A DNA stretch of 64,000 nt from Omphiscola glabra (lineage: Eukaryota > Mollusca > Gastropoda > Lymnaeidae). The stretch covers positions 20,297,510 to 20,361,509 of the forward strand of contig OZ024796.1 in NCBI GenBank assembly GCA_964017045.1, given 5' to 3'. The position numbers were made by a program, and so were the translations under genes. Below, in pieces: positions 1 to 64,000 of this stretch. Numbering within the stretch: the first letter of the stretch is position 1; every line of letters begins with the position of its first letter. A model generated the notes under the pieces. That model searched no databases. It saw only the letters and a program-made list of their open reading frames with translations, and was not told the origin of the DNA.

Positions 1-250
1 TTGCAAATCTTATTGCCATCACATCTAGTGTACTGAGATCATAGTTGCAAATCTTATTGCCATCACGTCTAGTCTACTGAGATCATAGTTGCAAATCTTA
101 TTGCCATCACGTCTAGTCTACTGAGATCATAGTTGCAAATCTTATTGCCATCACATCTAGTGTACTGAGATCATAGTTGCAAATCTTATTGCCATCACAT
201 CTAGTGTACTGAGATCATAGTTGCAAATCTTATTGCCATCACATCTAGTT
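1..250. repeat. 44-bp tandem repeat, about 5.6 copies
   Basis: The unit begins TTGCAAATCTTATTGCCATC. The left edge of the window cuts the array. It sits in the FAK intron after exon 27. Confidence 0.95.
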
Positions 251-376
251 TACAGTGAAAAATGAACAATGAAACATGTTTGGGTTTTCAAACAAATCAA
301 GAAATTATGAAGACAGCAAAGTTTGCATGCATTTAGCACAATTTTTTCAACTTTTCATTTGATCTATAGTGTAGAC

Positions 377-556
377 TTAGTCATTAGTACTTGTGTCCAA
401 GACTAGAGTTCTGACGTAGTCATTAGTATTTGTGTGCAAGACTAGAGTTCTGACTCTTAGTCATTAGTACTTGTGTGCAAGACTATAGTTCTTTAAGTTG
501 GAAGAACTTAGTCATTAGTACTTTTGTGCAAGACTAGAGTTCTTTAAGATGGAAGA
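377..556. repeat. Tandem repeat around CTTAGTCATTAGTACTTGTG, about 4 copies
   Basis: The repeat ends within 6 bases of the exon 27 donor, and its last copy (TTCTTTAAGATGGAAGA) abuts the splice site. Confidence 0.85.
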
Positions 557-561
557 TCTAC

Positions 562-52488
<51,927 letters not shown>

Positions 52489-53639
52489 CTGAGAAAAAAA
52501 ATATGCATTTCGTAAATAAAAAGCATTAAAATGCTGTCCAATATTGTGTCCAATTACATTCAGACTTCATACATTTCAATTCGAACCTCGTCTTTATTTG
52601 TTCTATATTCTGTAGACATGGGTGTTAAATAGCTTTCTATTTTGAGCTTCTTTCAACATACAGGAGATGCCACTATAAAAAAAAAGTGTTGCTGTTTAAA
52701 AAGAGGTGATGTTAACTGTTATTTAAAGTGTTGTAACTGATCCAATGTAAACCAGCCTCCAAGCAACAACAAAATTAGTTAAGAAGCAATGATTACTTAA
52801 CATCACATAATCAAAATGCAAGGAGTGCTTATCTTCACAAAATCAATTTGCAATGATTGCTTTGCTTCACAGAATCAATCTGAACTATTCAAGTGGGCAG
52901 TAATGTAAAATTACCAATAACTAATTAAGTGGGCAGTATTGTAAAATTACCATGAAACAAGAACTATTCAAGTGGGCAATATTGTAAAAGTACTAAGAAC
53001 TATTCACAGCTCATAAAGGTTAATGATCCTTGAGGTTGTATTGTATCTCCGATGCACTTGCAGTACCAGTCACCTCAATTATGAATATTTGCTTGCACAT
53101 GTCAAGAGCTGGAACTGAGACAACACAACAGTGAAATGTCAGGGCAGCATAACTGTCATATGTGCCCAGGTGCCATAGGGTGCAGGTAAAGGGCAGGTTA
53201 GGTGTAAAACAGAATGTGGGTGTGTTGGGTTAGAATATCAGAGAGTTAGAGCCTATTAGACACATCAACTACTGCCAACAATGCAGTGGAAGGGTCCCAT
53301 TGCATTACAACAGGAGAACCCCTCAACCCACAAAGAAAAACTAACCTCAAGCAAGAGGATCTAATTAATGATTTTCCTGGGGGCTGAAAGCTAAAGAACC
53401 ACATCATTTGGAAGGCTTGTTTGAAATAGTTGATATGAAAGGGAGAATACCCAGACAGTGAGTAGGACAAAGACGTGGAAGGATAAGGTGAGGAAATCAA
53501 TGCTGCACATGTGTGGTGCACTTCACTGTTGCCTCGACATTTGCGTTTTTTGATGCTTCAAAATGAAATGTCTTTACATTTCAGCGGTCCTCAAATTTTG
53601 AACTGTATTCCCTCCTGAATGTATGAAAAAGCTAACATG
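52489..53639. other. FAK 5' intron or upstream DNA, no exon recognised
   Basis: The acceptor at 52489-52490 implies an upstream leader exon, but I could not identify it here from sequence alone. The 91-codon minus-strand frame near 53246 has no similarity I recognise. Confidence 0.5.
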
Positions 53640-53965
53640 CGTATATGGGTTTATTAGTTTGATGAGTGGGGGTGTGATGAGTGTGTGGGTGTGTGCGCCG
53701 TGCGGTGAGGGTAATGATGTGTGGTGTGTTGGTTGATGTATGAGGTGTATGGGCTGGTGTGTGGGGTTTCTGGGTTGGTGTAAGGTGTTTGGGTTGGTTT
53801 AAGGTATTTGAGTTGGTGTGTGGAGGGTGTTTGGATTAGTGTGTGAGGTGTTTAGTTAGTATGTGTGGTGTTTGGGTTGGTGTGTGTGGTGGGTTTTTGG
53901 TTGGTGTGTGAGGGAGGTGTTTGGGTTGGTGTGTGAGGTGTTTGGGTGGGTGTGTGCATAGGTTC
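53640..53965. repeat. TG-rich degenerate minisatellite
   Basis: GTGTGAGGTGTTTGGGTTGG recurs irregularly about 12 times. Confidence 0.88.
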
Positions 53966-54274
53966 CTAGTTGTGTACTCTTAATATTATTTGAGGCCAAC
54001 ATTTCTTTTAGTATTTTGAGTTTTATCTGATTTTAGTGAAGCTATACTCGATTCATCAGTTCAGCATTTTACACATTTTGTATTCCTAAATAAAAACCCC
54101 ATAAAAGAATGAGTGATAGAAGTTATTTTTACTGTACAGCGTTTAAAATATGGACCACTGTGTCCAACAACATGGCAACTCTGATTCCAGGTGAAGGGTT
54201 TTTCAATGCTAATGGATTAATTGATTTCATTAGCATTGGTATGTTGTCAATGATAGGACTAGGTCACAACACTA

Positions 54275-54720
54275 ATACTAGTATAGTGACACCAACGTGG
54301 TAGAGCGGACCATGCCTCTGGAATACTAACACTAGTATTTTAATATTTAGGGGGTAGAGTCCCCCATTCCAACTGTTATAAGCATATAATAATACCAAGG
54401 AGGGAGAGTCGACCTTTCCACTGTAGCTCTCACACTAATATATTAATACCGCGGTGGTAAAGTGGACCTTTCCACTGTAACTCTCACACTAATATATTAA
54501 TACCGAGGTGGTAAAGTGGACCTTTCCACTGTAACTCTCACACTAATATATTAATACCGAGGTGGTAAAGTGGACCTTTCCACTGTAACTCTCACACTAA
54601 TATATTAATACCGAGGTGGTAAAGTGGACCTTGCAACTGTAAATCTAAGAGTCGACCTTTCCACTGTAACTCTCACACTAATATATTAATACTGAGGTGG
54701 TAAAGTGGACCTTGCAACTG
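54275..54720. repeat. 54-bp tandem repeat, about 6 copies
   Basis: The unit is TAATACCGAGGTGGTAAAGT, GGACCTTTCCACTGTAACTC, TCACACTAATATAT. Confidence 0.93.
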
Positions 54721-54840
54721 TAAATCTAAGAGTAGACCTTGCAACTGAAAATCTAAGAGTAGACCTTGCAACTGTAAATCTAAGAGTAGACCTTGCAACT
54801 GTAAATCTAAGAGTAGACCTTGTAACCGTAAAACTAACAC
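54640..54840. repeat. 27-bp tandem repeat, about 5 copies
   Basis: The unit is CTAAGAGTAGACCTTGCAAC, TGTAAAT. It overlaps and interleaves with the 54-bp array, from which it seems derived. As 27 is a multiple of 3, both strands read open. Confidence 0.92.
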
Positions 54841-56424
54841 TTGTATATGAATACCGAGGTGGCAGAGTCGGCAATGCCACTGTAACAAGAGCTAAGAAAG
54901 CAAACAATGAATATTTCCTCGACTGCATCACTTATTGCTCACATGCTGTCTATGACTCATTAAACAATACGGTAAGAGAAGCTTTCAGACGTCTATCCAC
55001 GTGGAACAGGGCGAAAGATAGAATTTCAATCAAGAAAGAAGGGGGGAAAAACAACACAAGCAGCAACACAAGCTGTTCTTTATGTGGCAATGATAAAAAA
55101 AAAAAAATGAAGATCGTTTGCGATTCGGGAAACTGAAGCAGCACTAAACAGAACAATGCAATGCAACTATACCTCAAACGGGGCAATGCAGTATCCGTAT
55201 AACTAACTTCCAACCATCCTGCGTTTCAATGAATTAGTCCTACCATCGTCTGCATTTCTTTGACTTGGTCCTACCATCCATTCTACATTTAAATGAACTG
55301 GTTCTCCCGTCCATTCTACATTTTATTTAATAGGCTCTCCCATACATATAATAATAGCAGAAAATATAAGGCTAGTATGACGTATAAGTGTTATATAATG
55401 CCGCATCAAAAACGTCTGGAGAATGTAAATTCTCATCGTATCATTCTAATAAGCTGTATTTTCGCGAGCGACCACATTTCACGTTGCCTGGTCCAGAAGC
55501 CCAGTTTTCAATTGGATTTGTCAATTGCTAACTCCAAAGACGCATCGAGGGCACAACAAAAATTATTTCAGTGGAATTCAAGACTTTCTTATTGCCGTTA
55601 CTGTACCTCACCACCCCCAACCCAGCCACACTGCCATTCAGTTTTTCGTGCTGCTTCTGATGCGTACCCGACGGCGGCGGGGCAATATTACCCACTTTGA
55701 GAGCCACTGGTGTACAGAGAGGGCCCCCCCCCACCCACAGACTGAGGTACTACAAGTGATGAGTTTACCAGTGTTTTCTTTTTCTAGCTTGCTGAAGACA
55801 TCCATGCTCCTGACCATTCCACCAGACCTTGACTGGCTTGAGACCCATATAAACAAGATGAGTAGACAGTCTTTTCTTCTATTACCCTCACAGTTCTACC
55901 TTTAAATTTACTAACACGCAGCGGCGTAGATACTTTGATGTGATGAATCCTCTGAACCAAGGCAACAAATCGTTCATGATCAATAACATCCTTTTACAGT
56001 GCTATTTGTTTTCAAATTTGTTTAACGAATTTATTATTATTTTTTTGAAAAACATTTTTTTTGTAAAGTAAACAGTGTGTTCTTGTCTAATAACATCAAC
56101 ACTTTTTAAAGTTTGGATTTTAGTAGATGATATGAAAAGTTGCAGTAACGCAGACATCGACAAGTCAGCTGTCAGCATTTTGGTTCGAGAGAAGGTAAAA
56201 GTTGGTATTACGCTAAAAAATACAAAGTTGGGAGGAGCCCCCCAGCCTTGGTTTAGAGCCATTCCATACGCCTATGGGTAGAAACTCTGCATTCTCTGTG
56301 ATAGAGATCAGGCACGCGTCTCTCACAGCCCCCACTCCGGCCACAAGTCTATTTAATGTTTCCGCAAACGGAATCTGATAAGATTGAGCTGTGCGCTGGA
56401 TCGTTGTAAAGGTTGAATACTAGC
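54841..56424. other. No gene recognised
   Basis: Several overlapping open frames of 70-140 codons exist on both strands (55293-55905), none with a domain I recognise or clear splice context. TTGAGAGCCACTG at about 55699 resembles a lone hAT end. Confidence 0.45.
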
Positions 56425-56785
56425 ACATTCCGATGTAATACTACTACAGTCAGATGTGATACTAACACAGTCAGATGTCATACTAGCACAGTCAGATGTG
56501 ATACAACCACAGTCATATGTGATACTACCACAGTCATATGTGATTCTACCTTAGTCAGATGTGATACTACCCCAGTCAGATGTGATATTACCACAGTCAG
56601 ATGTGATACTACCATAGTCAGGTGTTATACTACCACAGTCAGATGTGATACTACCATAGTCGGATGTAATGCTACCAGTCAGATGTGATGATCGATTTAA
56701 TACTACCAGTCAGATGTAAAAATACCACAGTCAGATGTTATTGCTACCAGTCAGATATTATACTTCCACAGTCAGATGTGATTCG
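56425..56785. repeat. 21-bp tandem repeat, about 17 copies
   Basis: The unit is CAGTCAGATGTGATACTACC plus A. The 91-codon open frame follows from the period being a multiple of 3. Confidence 0.95.
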
Positions 56786-57029
56786 GTGAATCGGGTCAAA
56801 AGAAAGGGCTACCATATATAGAGCAGATATGAGCTCACGTTGTTCGTTTATTGATTATTAAAAAGAACCACGTGGTTGTACGTGAAGCTTTTTCTACAAC
56901 ACAAAGTTGAATAGATTTGAATCAGCTTTTAAAAACAAAAAATTGATGTAGGGTCAGGGACATTAACTTAACGGCTCCAATAGCACTGTGTAAGAAATTA
57001 AAACATGTAACTACTATCGTTAGGAACTC

Positions 57030-58090
57030 AACCGTATAGTAATAGAGTGGCATGCGTTGTATATTAACACAAGAGTAGCAGTCTTTGTACGGTGATACAG
57101 ATTAGCGGGCATTGAACAGTAATATAGAGTAGCAGCCATTGTACAGTAGCACAAGAGTCGCAGTCTTTGTCCAGTAATACATTAATACAGATTAGCGGGC
57201 ATTGAACTGTAATATAGAGTAGCAGCCATTGTACAGTAGCACAAGAGTCGCAGTCTTTGTACAGTAATACAGATTAGCGGGCATTAAACAGTAATATAGA
57301 GTAGCAGCCATTGTACAGTAGCACAAGAGTAGCAGTCTTTGTACAGTAATACAGATTAGCGGGCATTGAACAGTAATATAGAGTAGCAGCCATTGTACAG
57401 AGGCACAAGATAAGCAGTCTTTGTACAGTAATACAGATTAGCGGGCATTGAACAGTAATATAGAGTAGCAGCCATTGTACAGTAGCACAAGATAAGCAGT
57501 CTTTGTACAGTAATACAGATTAGCGGGCATTGAACAGTAATATAGAGTAGCAGCCATTGTACAGTAGCACAAGATAAGCAGTCTTTGTACAGTAATACAG
57601 ATTAGAGGGCATTGAACAGTAATATAGAGTAGCAGACATCGTACAGAAGCACAAGAGTAGCAGTCTTTGTACAGTAATACAGATTAGCGGGCATTGAACA
57701 GTAATATAGAGTAGCAGCCATTGTACAGTAGCACAAGAGTAGCAGTCTTTGTCCAGTAATACATTAATACAGATTAGCGGGCATTGAACTGTAATATAGA
57801 GTAGCAGCCATTGTACAGTAGCACAAGAGTCACAGTCTTTGTACAGTAATACAGATTAGCGGGCATTGAACAGTAATATAGAGTAGCGGCCATCGTACAG
57901 TAGCACAAGAGTAGCAGTCTTTGTACACTAATACATTAATACAGATTAGCGGGCATTGAAGAGTAATATAGAGTAGCAGCCATTGTACAGTAGCACAAGA
58001 GTAGCAGTCTTTGTCCAGTAATACAGTAATACGGATTAGCGGGCATTGTAGAGTAACACAGAGCAGCAGCCGTTGTACAGTAGAACTGAA
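57030..58090. repeat. 82-bp tandem repeat, about 12 copies
   Basis: The unit begins AGTAATACAGATTAGCGGGC and includes GTAGCAGCCATTGTACAGTA. Some copies carry an extra ACATTAATACAG segment. Confidence 0.95.
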
Positions 58091-58734
58091 TAGGGGGCAT
58101 TGTTTGGGGTCAACGGACAAGCAAACGGATAATGGTTAAGAATCACTACCTCAGTGTACTGGACAAGACAAGGATCAAGTGGGATGTGACTTTGAAAACG
58201 ATAGTGCGGCAAGCATCCCACCCATCAACACTTAAGTGACTCACATACCGGTGCACCACGTTTAAAGCAGTAATTAGAAGCATATTAGCTATTATAAACC
58301 CATTCGCGACAATTTATGTGAAGTTGGCAGTAGATTTATTCACACCTAGAAATATTTCGGAGATAAGACAAGTAATCCTAAGTGAGCCTTGAACTGTTTT
58401 ACAAGACTCAGACAAATGAAACGTTCATCGGGAGCATTTTGTCATCATAAAAAAAGTTGTAAGTGCAGAAAAAAACTTCCAGTCAAGAAAAAGATTGAGC
58501 TGAAGAGTAGGGGGTTACACGGCGTAGGTCAAAAGGGTTAACTCGACGGTTGGGGAGAGAGGCAAATAGAAAGAACAATCAGATATCATATAAGTACAAC
58601 TTGCCTGACAGCAACGCCATCATTTTCACCTAGGTACATAAATATAAACTTCAAATACGGGGCTGCTTTGACGGTCGTGGAAAGTTCTTTCTATAATTTC
58701 ACAAAAAAAATCAAAGAGGCAAACTGAAATAAAA
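58091..58734. other. No gene recognised
   Basis: Unique sequence between two arrays, with no coding or mobile signature. Confidence 0.45.
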
Positions 58735-59650
58735 CGATTTATAGGTAGATGGTACTGTATTGGATGGTAGTATATAGGATAGTAGGGCATCAAAGGGTAG
58801 TGTATGGGATACTAATTTATGGGATGGTAGGGTGTAAAATGGTAGTGTATGGGCTGTAAGGTGGCAGGGTATAGGATGGCAGGGTCCGGGATGGTCGGGT
58901 TTGGGATGGTTGTTATGGGATAATAGCTACGCAAGTTATGGTGTGACATGGTATTGGATGCTATTATATGGGATGGTAGGGTATCAAATTGTAGTGTATC
59001 AGATGACAGTGTATGGGATGATAGTTATGGGATGATAGTATATGGAATGAAGGGTATGGGATGTAGGGTATGGGATGGTATTTATGAGTTGGAAGGGAAT
59101 GGCTGGTGTATATGATGATAGAGTAGAGAATGGCAGTTATTGGATGGTAGTTCTGTGATGGTATTATATTGGATATCAAATGGTACAATACCAGATCGTA
59201 GTATATCGGATGGTAGGATATCAAATAGCAGTGTATCAGATGACAGAGTATGGGATGCTAGTGTATGGGATGATAGGGTATCAAATGGTAGTGAGTAGTT
59301 ATGGGATGGAAGGGTAAGAAATGTTAGTGTATGGGATGGTACAGTATAGAATGGCAGTAATTGGATGATAGTTATAGGATGCTATTGTAGTGGATATCAA
59401 ATGGTAATGCCAGATGGTAGTATATGAGATGATAGGGTATCAAATAGCAGTGCATCAGGTGACAGAGTGTGGGATGCTAGTGTATGCGATTGGGGGTATA
59501 GAATGTCAGTGCATGTGATGGTAGGGTATAGAATGGTAATGTATGGAATGTTATGTTATGGCATGTGAGTGTGTGGGATGGTAGGGTATGAAATGATATT
59601 GTATGAGATGATGGTGTATGGGACGGTAGTATATCAGATGGTGGTTTATC
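58735..59650. repeat. Degenerate minisatellite (GGGATGGTAGGGTATGGAAT)
   Basis: About 900 bp of poorly conserved copies of 15-20 bp. Confidence 0.88.
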
Positions 59651-60194
59651 AGGCGTCGCGTAAGTTACAGTTGTCTGTGCTAAGTAAGTCTGCGAGATGG
59701 CAGTGAAAGAATCAAAGACATTAAGCTGACAAAACGAAGGAGGGTGTTTTCAGCCAGTATGCCCAAGCCTTCTTATGTGATCGATTTAAATGAACTTCAA
59801 TCCTAGATTATATTTAAAATGACAACGTGCGTTAACTCACATTTCAATCCTAATAGCTTGGAAAGGTCAACTCAATCTGTCTACAGGTATTGTAAGTCTT
59901 TAGCTCTAGTCAATTCATTCTACTTGTAAAAAAGGGGCATAGAAAAAAATCATGAATGAAAACTTCATCATTCATCAATCTAAAGGAACGTTATTTCGTT
60001 TGAAACGGTGCGCCTTTGTACAACTCCTTATGGATTAACGTTTATCGTCCAGTATCTGCCATGAATTTATTTGAGGAACGGTTATAACTTTCGGGTTACA
60101 GAATGAAGTCTATAGATCGCGTGATTGTTTACTTTGGCAGCACGTATGATGTGAGAGTTCTTCCATTGTTTCCTCCTTGTGCTGTTAGGTCGAA
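59651..60194. other. No gene recognised
   Basis: Ordinary sequence with no supportable feature. Confidence 0.45.
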
Positions 60195-60825
60195 ATACCC
60201 GAGAGTTGTACTCGTTATACACGTAGAAATACCCGAGAGTTGTACTCGTTATACACGTTATAGAAATACCGAGGTTTTACTCGTTATACACGTAGAAATA
60301 CCCGAGAGTTGTACTCGTTATACACGTTATAGAAATACCGAGGTTTTACTCGTTATACACGTAGAAATACCCGAGAGTTGTACTCGTTATACACGTATAA
60401 ATACCAGAGTTGTACTCGTTATACATGTAGAAATACCCGAGAGATGTACTCGTTATAAACGTAGACATACCAGAATTGTGCTCGTTATACATGTAGAAAT
60501 ATCCGAGAGATGTACTCGTTATACGCGTAGAAATACCAGAGATGTACTCGTTATACGCACAGAAATACCAGAGATGTACTCGTTATACGCGTAGAAATAC
60601 CAGAGAGTTGTACTCGTTATACACGTAGAAATATCCGAGAGTTGTACTCGTTATACATGTAGAAATACCCGAGAGTTGTACTCGTTATACACGTAGAAAT
60701 ACCCGAGAGTTGTACTCGTTATACACGTAGAAATATCCGAGAGTTGTACTCGTTATACATGTAGAAATACCAGAGTTGTGCTCGTTATACGCGTAGAAAT
60801 ACCCGATTTGTACTCGTTATACACA
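60195..60825. repeat. 34-bp tandem repeat, about 18 copies
   Basis: The unit is TAGAAATACCCGAGAGTTGT, ACTCGTTATACACG. Frequent small deletions vary the period; the 163-codon open frame is repeat-derived. Confidence 0.95.
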
Positions 60826-62180
60826 ACACAAGATCCAACTTTTGCTACTTGGAACTTCAACCCACTCATCACACAACCTACAATATTATCGGTCAAAAGC
60901 CATAGAAAATCCAGATTCAGCAAAGAATTGACGCCTTCAGTAACAGTATTTACGCCACATAAAGTGTGGTCGAATTAAAACTGGTGAGAAAAATCTATGT
61001 TTAAGATTCACGACACTTTGTATCCTACTCATGATACGCCTGTTATTATGCAATGCTGATTCTCAAGTGCAAATCATGTATATGTAAACTGTTTTTAAGG
61101 AACGAATAGCAGAGATTATTCATCTTGAAACACACACTCACGCATGCACACACGCACACACGCACGCACACAAAGGAGGCTGCCCGCCGACTCACCGTAG
61201 ACATTCAAACCAGCGCATTTCTTGATCTTGTCTATTGTTCACAGCCAATTGTAGGGATTTACATAAGTTATAACATAAATCAAGATTTGGCAGAAAAAAC
61301 GGTAAAAAGGACATGGTAAAAATTTTAAAAATACCATAGCGTCTTGACAGCGTGTCTAACACAGTGATTCACAAACTGTGTCTTTGAATGGTTACGATGA
61401 ATAAAACAAGGAAACAAACTGTAGTACGGTTGTTAATATATTTTGACAAATGAGTATTAATGTTCCCTTAAAGCCACAATGGAATACCCCTCTCCTAGTG
61501 CTCCTACCAAAGAGGCCTGGATTGAGGACATTAGGACACTGCAGTCGCCCGTATACAGATAATGATATAATAAGTGAACATCTCTCAAGACAAAAACTTA
61601 AGTCCCATTTCCCACGCATTACTATACTCCATCTAATTGAACGTGTGCTTACACAAGGGTAGTGTCCTAGTGATGCCATATAACATTTCGGTCAATTGGA
61701 AGATGTCCGAATTGTGAACAGAAATAAAAGCCATCTCTAAATGTAGTTCACCATCAGGGGCGTCTTAAGACATGGCACACTGGGCTATTGATGACGGCCT
61801 GAAGCCTCCAGGGGGGCCTCACGCGTCAAATACTGCCAATATTGTTAGTGAATATGGAAATATAGATTGGAACACCTTTTGTTAACGGATTTTTTAACAA
61901 ATTCATTGATGAAGTAGTTTAAGCAAATAAATAGTCTGCAATTTTCTGGGAAGGGGTTATGTGACCATGTGCATAAAATGCCTAAATTCGTTGCTGGTAG
62001 ATGCCCCCAAGCCCCTCCGAATGCCTGAAATGCTAACCCTACCTGAAAACTGAAAGAGAGTGGTCAAAACGCATGGGCCGACCAGGTCCATAATCCTTTT
62101 CGTAACATTACTTGAGTAATCGGTGCTGAAAATGGTGCCCCTCAATATATAAGAAAAAAGTGCCACCCGGGGCGGACTAG
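60826..62180. other. No gene recognised; CA microsatellite and possible degraded transposon
   Basis: A CACACGCA microsatellite lies at about 61131-61172. CAGGGGCGTCTTAAGACATG near 61755 and GGGCCCCCGTTGCTGTAAAA near 62510 look like the ends of an old transposon-like repeat, but no target duplication was found. Confidence 0.4.
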
Positions 62181-62184
62181 TAAA

Positions 62185-62455
62185 AAGAGGATTTTGGCGT
62201 CTCTGACTTTGTAGAGTACCGGTACATGGGATTTTACCATTTATTTAACTATTAATGTCCTATATTATGACGATTTTGGAGTCTCTGACTTTGTAGAGTA
62301 CCGGTACATGGGATTTTATCATTTAATTAACTACTGGTATTAATGTCCTATATTATGACGATTTTGGCGCCTCTGACTTTGGTAGAGTACCGGTACATGG
62401 GATTTTATCATTTAATTAACTATTAATGTCTTATATTATGACGATTTCGGTGCCC
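62185..62455. repeat. ~88-bp tandem repeat, 3 copies
   Basis: The unit includes CTGACTTTGTAGAGTACCGG and TTAATGTCCTATATTATGAC. Confidence 0.92.
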
Positions 62456-62689
62456 CCCCCCACTGATATTGTCGCTAGGGCAATGGCCTCAGTTCATTAC
62501 TTTGCCCAGGGCCCCCGTTGCTGTAAAAATGGCCCCGGTCATCATAACACTGATTTTTGGTCATCATCCAGAATGTGTAAAACATGTTAAGTTATATGAA
62601 CCTCTTTGAAATCTATCGTCTGAATTACAGATTTGAAGTGACACCATGTGATGCAGGTACGAGTACTTGAATAAAGAGTTCAATAGAGT

Positions 62690-62905
62690 ATCATCTGAAA
62701 GAATTCTCAATGGAGTGCTATAAACATTGACTCTACGGCCCCACGGCAATCCTAAATCATGTCCATACCATCAACCTTGAAATGGAGTACTCTAAACATT
62801 GACTCTACGGCCCCACGGCAATCCTAAATCATGTCTATACCATCAACCTTGAAATGGGGTGCTGCACGCATTGACTCTACGGCCCCACGGCAATCCTAAA
62901 ACATG
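62690..62905. repeat. ~72-bp tandem repeat, 3 copies
   Basis: The unit includes CATTGACTCTACGGCCCCAC and GGCAATCCTAAATCATGTCT. Confidence 0.92.
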
Positions 62906-64000
62906 TCTATATAACAATCTTGTAATTCTATAATTCTATTCTAGAGTTTCCCAACTCGACGTGCCCGCTGGCAATGCAGGGGTTCGAGGAGAAGTGGTAC
63001 GATTGACTCTTTATACATCATATAAATGTTAGAATTCTTTTTTTTTATATTTATTCCTCAAAATTTTCAAAGGTCGTGCGAAACTTAGTCAAACAATTCG
63101 TAGAGTCGCGAGACTTATTAAAATACGTAGGGGTGCGGAAAATAGAAGCTGTTGAGAAACCCTGTCTCTTCTTTCTCTAGCCTTAGAACAAAATCCAATA
63201 AGCTGAATGCCATCAAGGCCACCATCGACCCATTGCCAGCACAATGATTAATTGGATGCCTTCCAAACAGCACCCGGTGATATTCCAAACATTTGGCCAT
63301 TATCTCTTCAACATGACATGTCATCAAATAGATCGGACCTTTAGCGCTCTCACCTGCCTCGACCAGTTATTCAGGCTTGAAAAGCAAGACTGTGGAACTG
63401 TAGTTTTTGTTCAGATTCAGGGTCATTAATGTTCATTAAGACTCGATAATAATTGTGAACAAATTTAACCAAACAAGTGCCACATTCTGCAGATGGATAG
63501 TTATGTTAGAGCTATAAATATGATGTCATCGTCTCCTATAATGTGAGCGTCTCCGGTTCCAGACAATATGTCGTCATGTAAATGTCAACAAATAGATCCT
63601 ATATAAACCTCAGTAAGACATTACTCATTCAGCAAATTACTGTGATATGTTTTAGTAACTCAGTTCAGGTCTAAAAAGTGTGGCCATTGTTAACTGGCGC
63701 CGGCCATACAGAACTGAACAAAATATCAAACAAAAAAAACATCAACACATTTTTGTTTCTGAAAAAATATTATCTCTGCTAACCAAATTGATATCATGGT
63801 GTGAGAACCACGCGCAGATGCGTCAAGGTCGACATGGTAAAATGTGTTTTTTTTTAAGGGGGGGGGGGGGGAGAGCAAGGGAATGATGACGCAATGTATC
63901 TATGGTTTAACAGTGTGGTAATATTACAGAAGGCGTGAGAGTGGAAGTGACAAGGGCAGAGAAAAACTCGCTAGGTTTATTGCTAAGAAATGAAGGTGTG
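62906..64000. other. No gene recognised
   Basis: It has a G-run at 63858-63871 and short open frames without similarity. The window ends here. Confidence 0.45.

Noticed and set aside
1..250. Regular 44-bp repeats considered as a CRISPR-like array
   Set aside because: There are no unique spacers between identical repeats; whole units repeat. The locus is a eukaryotic intron.
54275..54320. GTGGTAGAGCGGACCATGCC resembling the D-arm of a tRNA
   Set aside because: No anticodon arm or T-arm box follows, and the sequence is part of a tandem repeat.
55293..55905. Overlapping frames of 126-135 codons
   Set aside because: No domain, no supporting splice sites in a consistent gene model, and both strands are open.
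60103..60594. 163-codon frame with repeated VLVIHVEIPE
   Set aside because: It is produced by the 34-bp tandem array and its indels; no start context or family match.
63690..63710. TGGCGCCGGCC, resembling a retroviral primer-binding site
   Set aside because: Only the first seven bases fit a tRNA 3' complement, and no LTR or retroviral coding sequence is nearby.

Overview
The window is animal nuclear DNA that is AT-rich, intron-rich and crowded with minisatellites. It carries most of one gene on the minus strand: a focal adhesion kinase (FAK, PTK2 family). I could place 27 coding exons, all with GT-AG introns and a continuous reading phase, between 52364 (ATG) and 562, giving 1054 codons. The gene runs off the left edge, so the last part of the C-terminal FAT domain is missing. 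The divergence of the protein from vertebrate FAK, the pogo/Tigger, hAT and SPIN-like transposons and the huge minisatellite load point to a lophotrochozoan, most likely a gastropod mollusc. That assignment is inference.

Layout, right to left (the direction of FAK transcription). 52489-64000 holds no gene I can recognise, only tandem repeats; it is FAK 5' intron or upstream DNA. 46613-52488 holds exons 1-8: a 5' leader with a 33-codon upstream ORF, then the FERM domain. 30328-46612 is one 16.3 kb intron holding two pogo/Tigger copies in opposite orientation (37282-38152 and 41437-45736), two further elements nested in the larger copy, a SPIN-like hAT element with a perfect 8-bp target duplication (40437-40606), a Mutator-like MITE with a 10-bp duplication (38728-39047), and many minisatellites. 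18702-30327 holds small linker exons 9-12: exon 11 carries the YAEI autophosphorylation site and exon 12 is a 33-nt basic microexon. 8869-18701 holds the tyrosine kinase domain (exons 13-20), split by a 4.2 kb satellite block (13590-17835) built on 22, 44 and 66 bp periods and invaded by a 676-bp GC-rich element. 562-7922 holds the proline-rich region and the start of the FAT domain (exons 21-27).

The protein reads as a working FAK: KSKALRK FERM patch, YAEI, GEGQFG glycine loop, VAIK lysine, HRDIAARN, DFG, the YY activation-loop pair and a PPPPPKPARP SH3 ligand are all intact. Unusual points are the basic microexon, loss of the Asn that makes the vertebrate Tyr925 site a GRB2 ligand, no vertebrate-like PPKKPPRP motif in the exons found, and tandem repeats that have duplicated splice acceptors. 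I found no bacterial-type operon, CRISPR array or phage, no rRNA or tRNA gene, and no clear new multi-gene system. The novelty lies in the gene's splicing architecture and the repeat biology.
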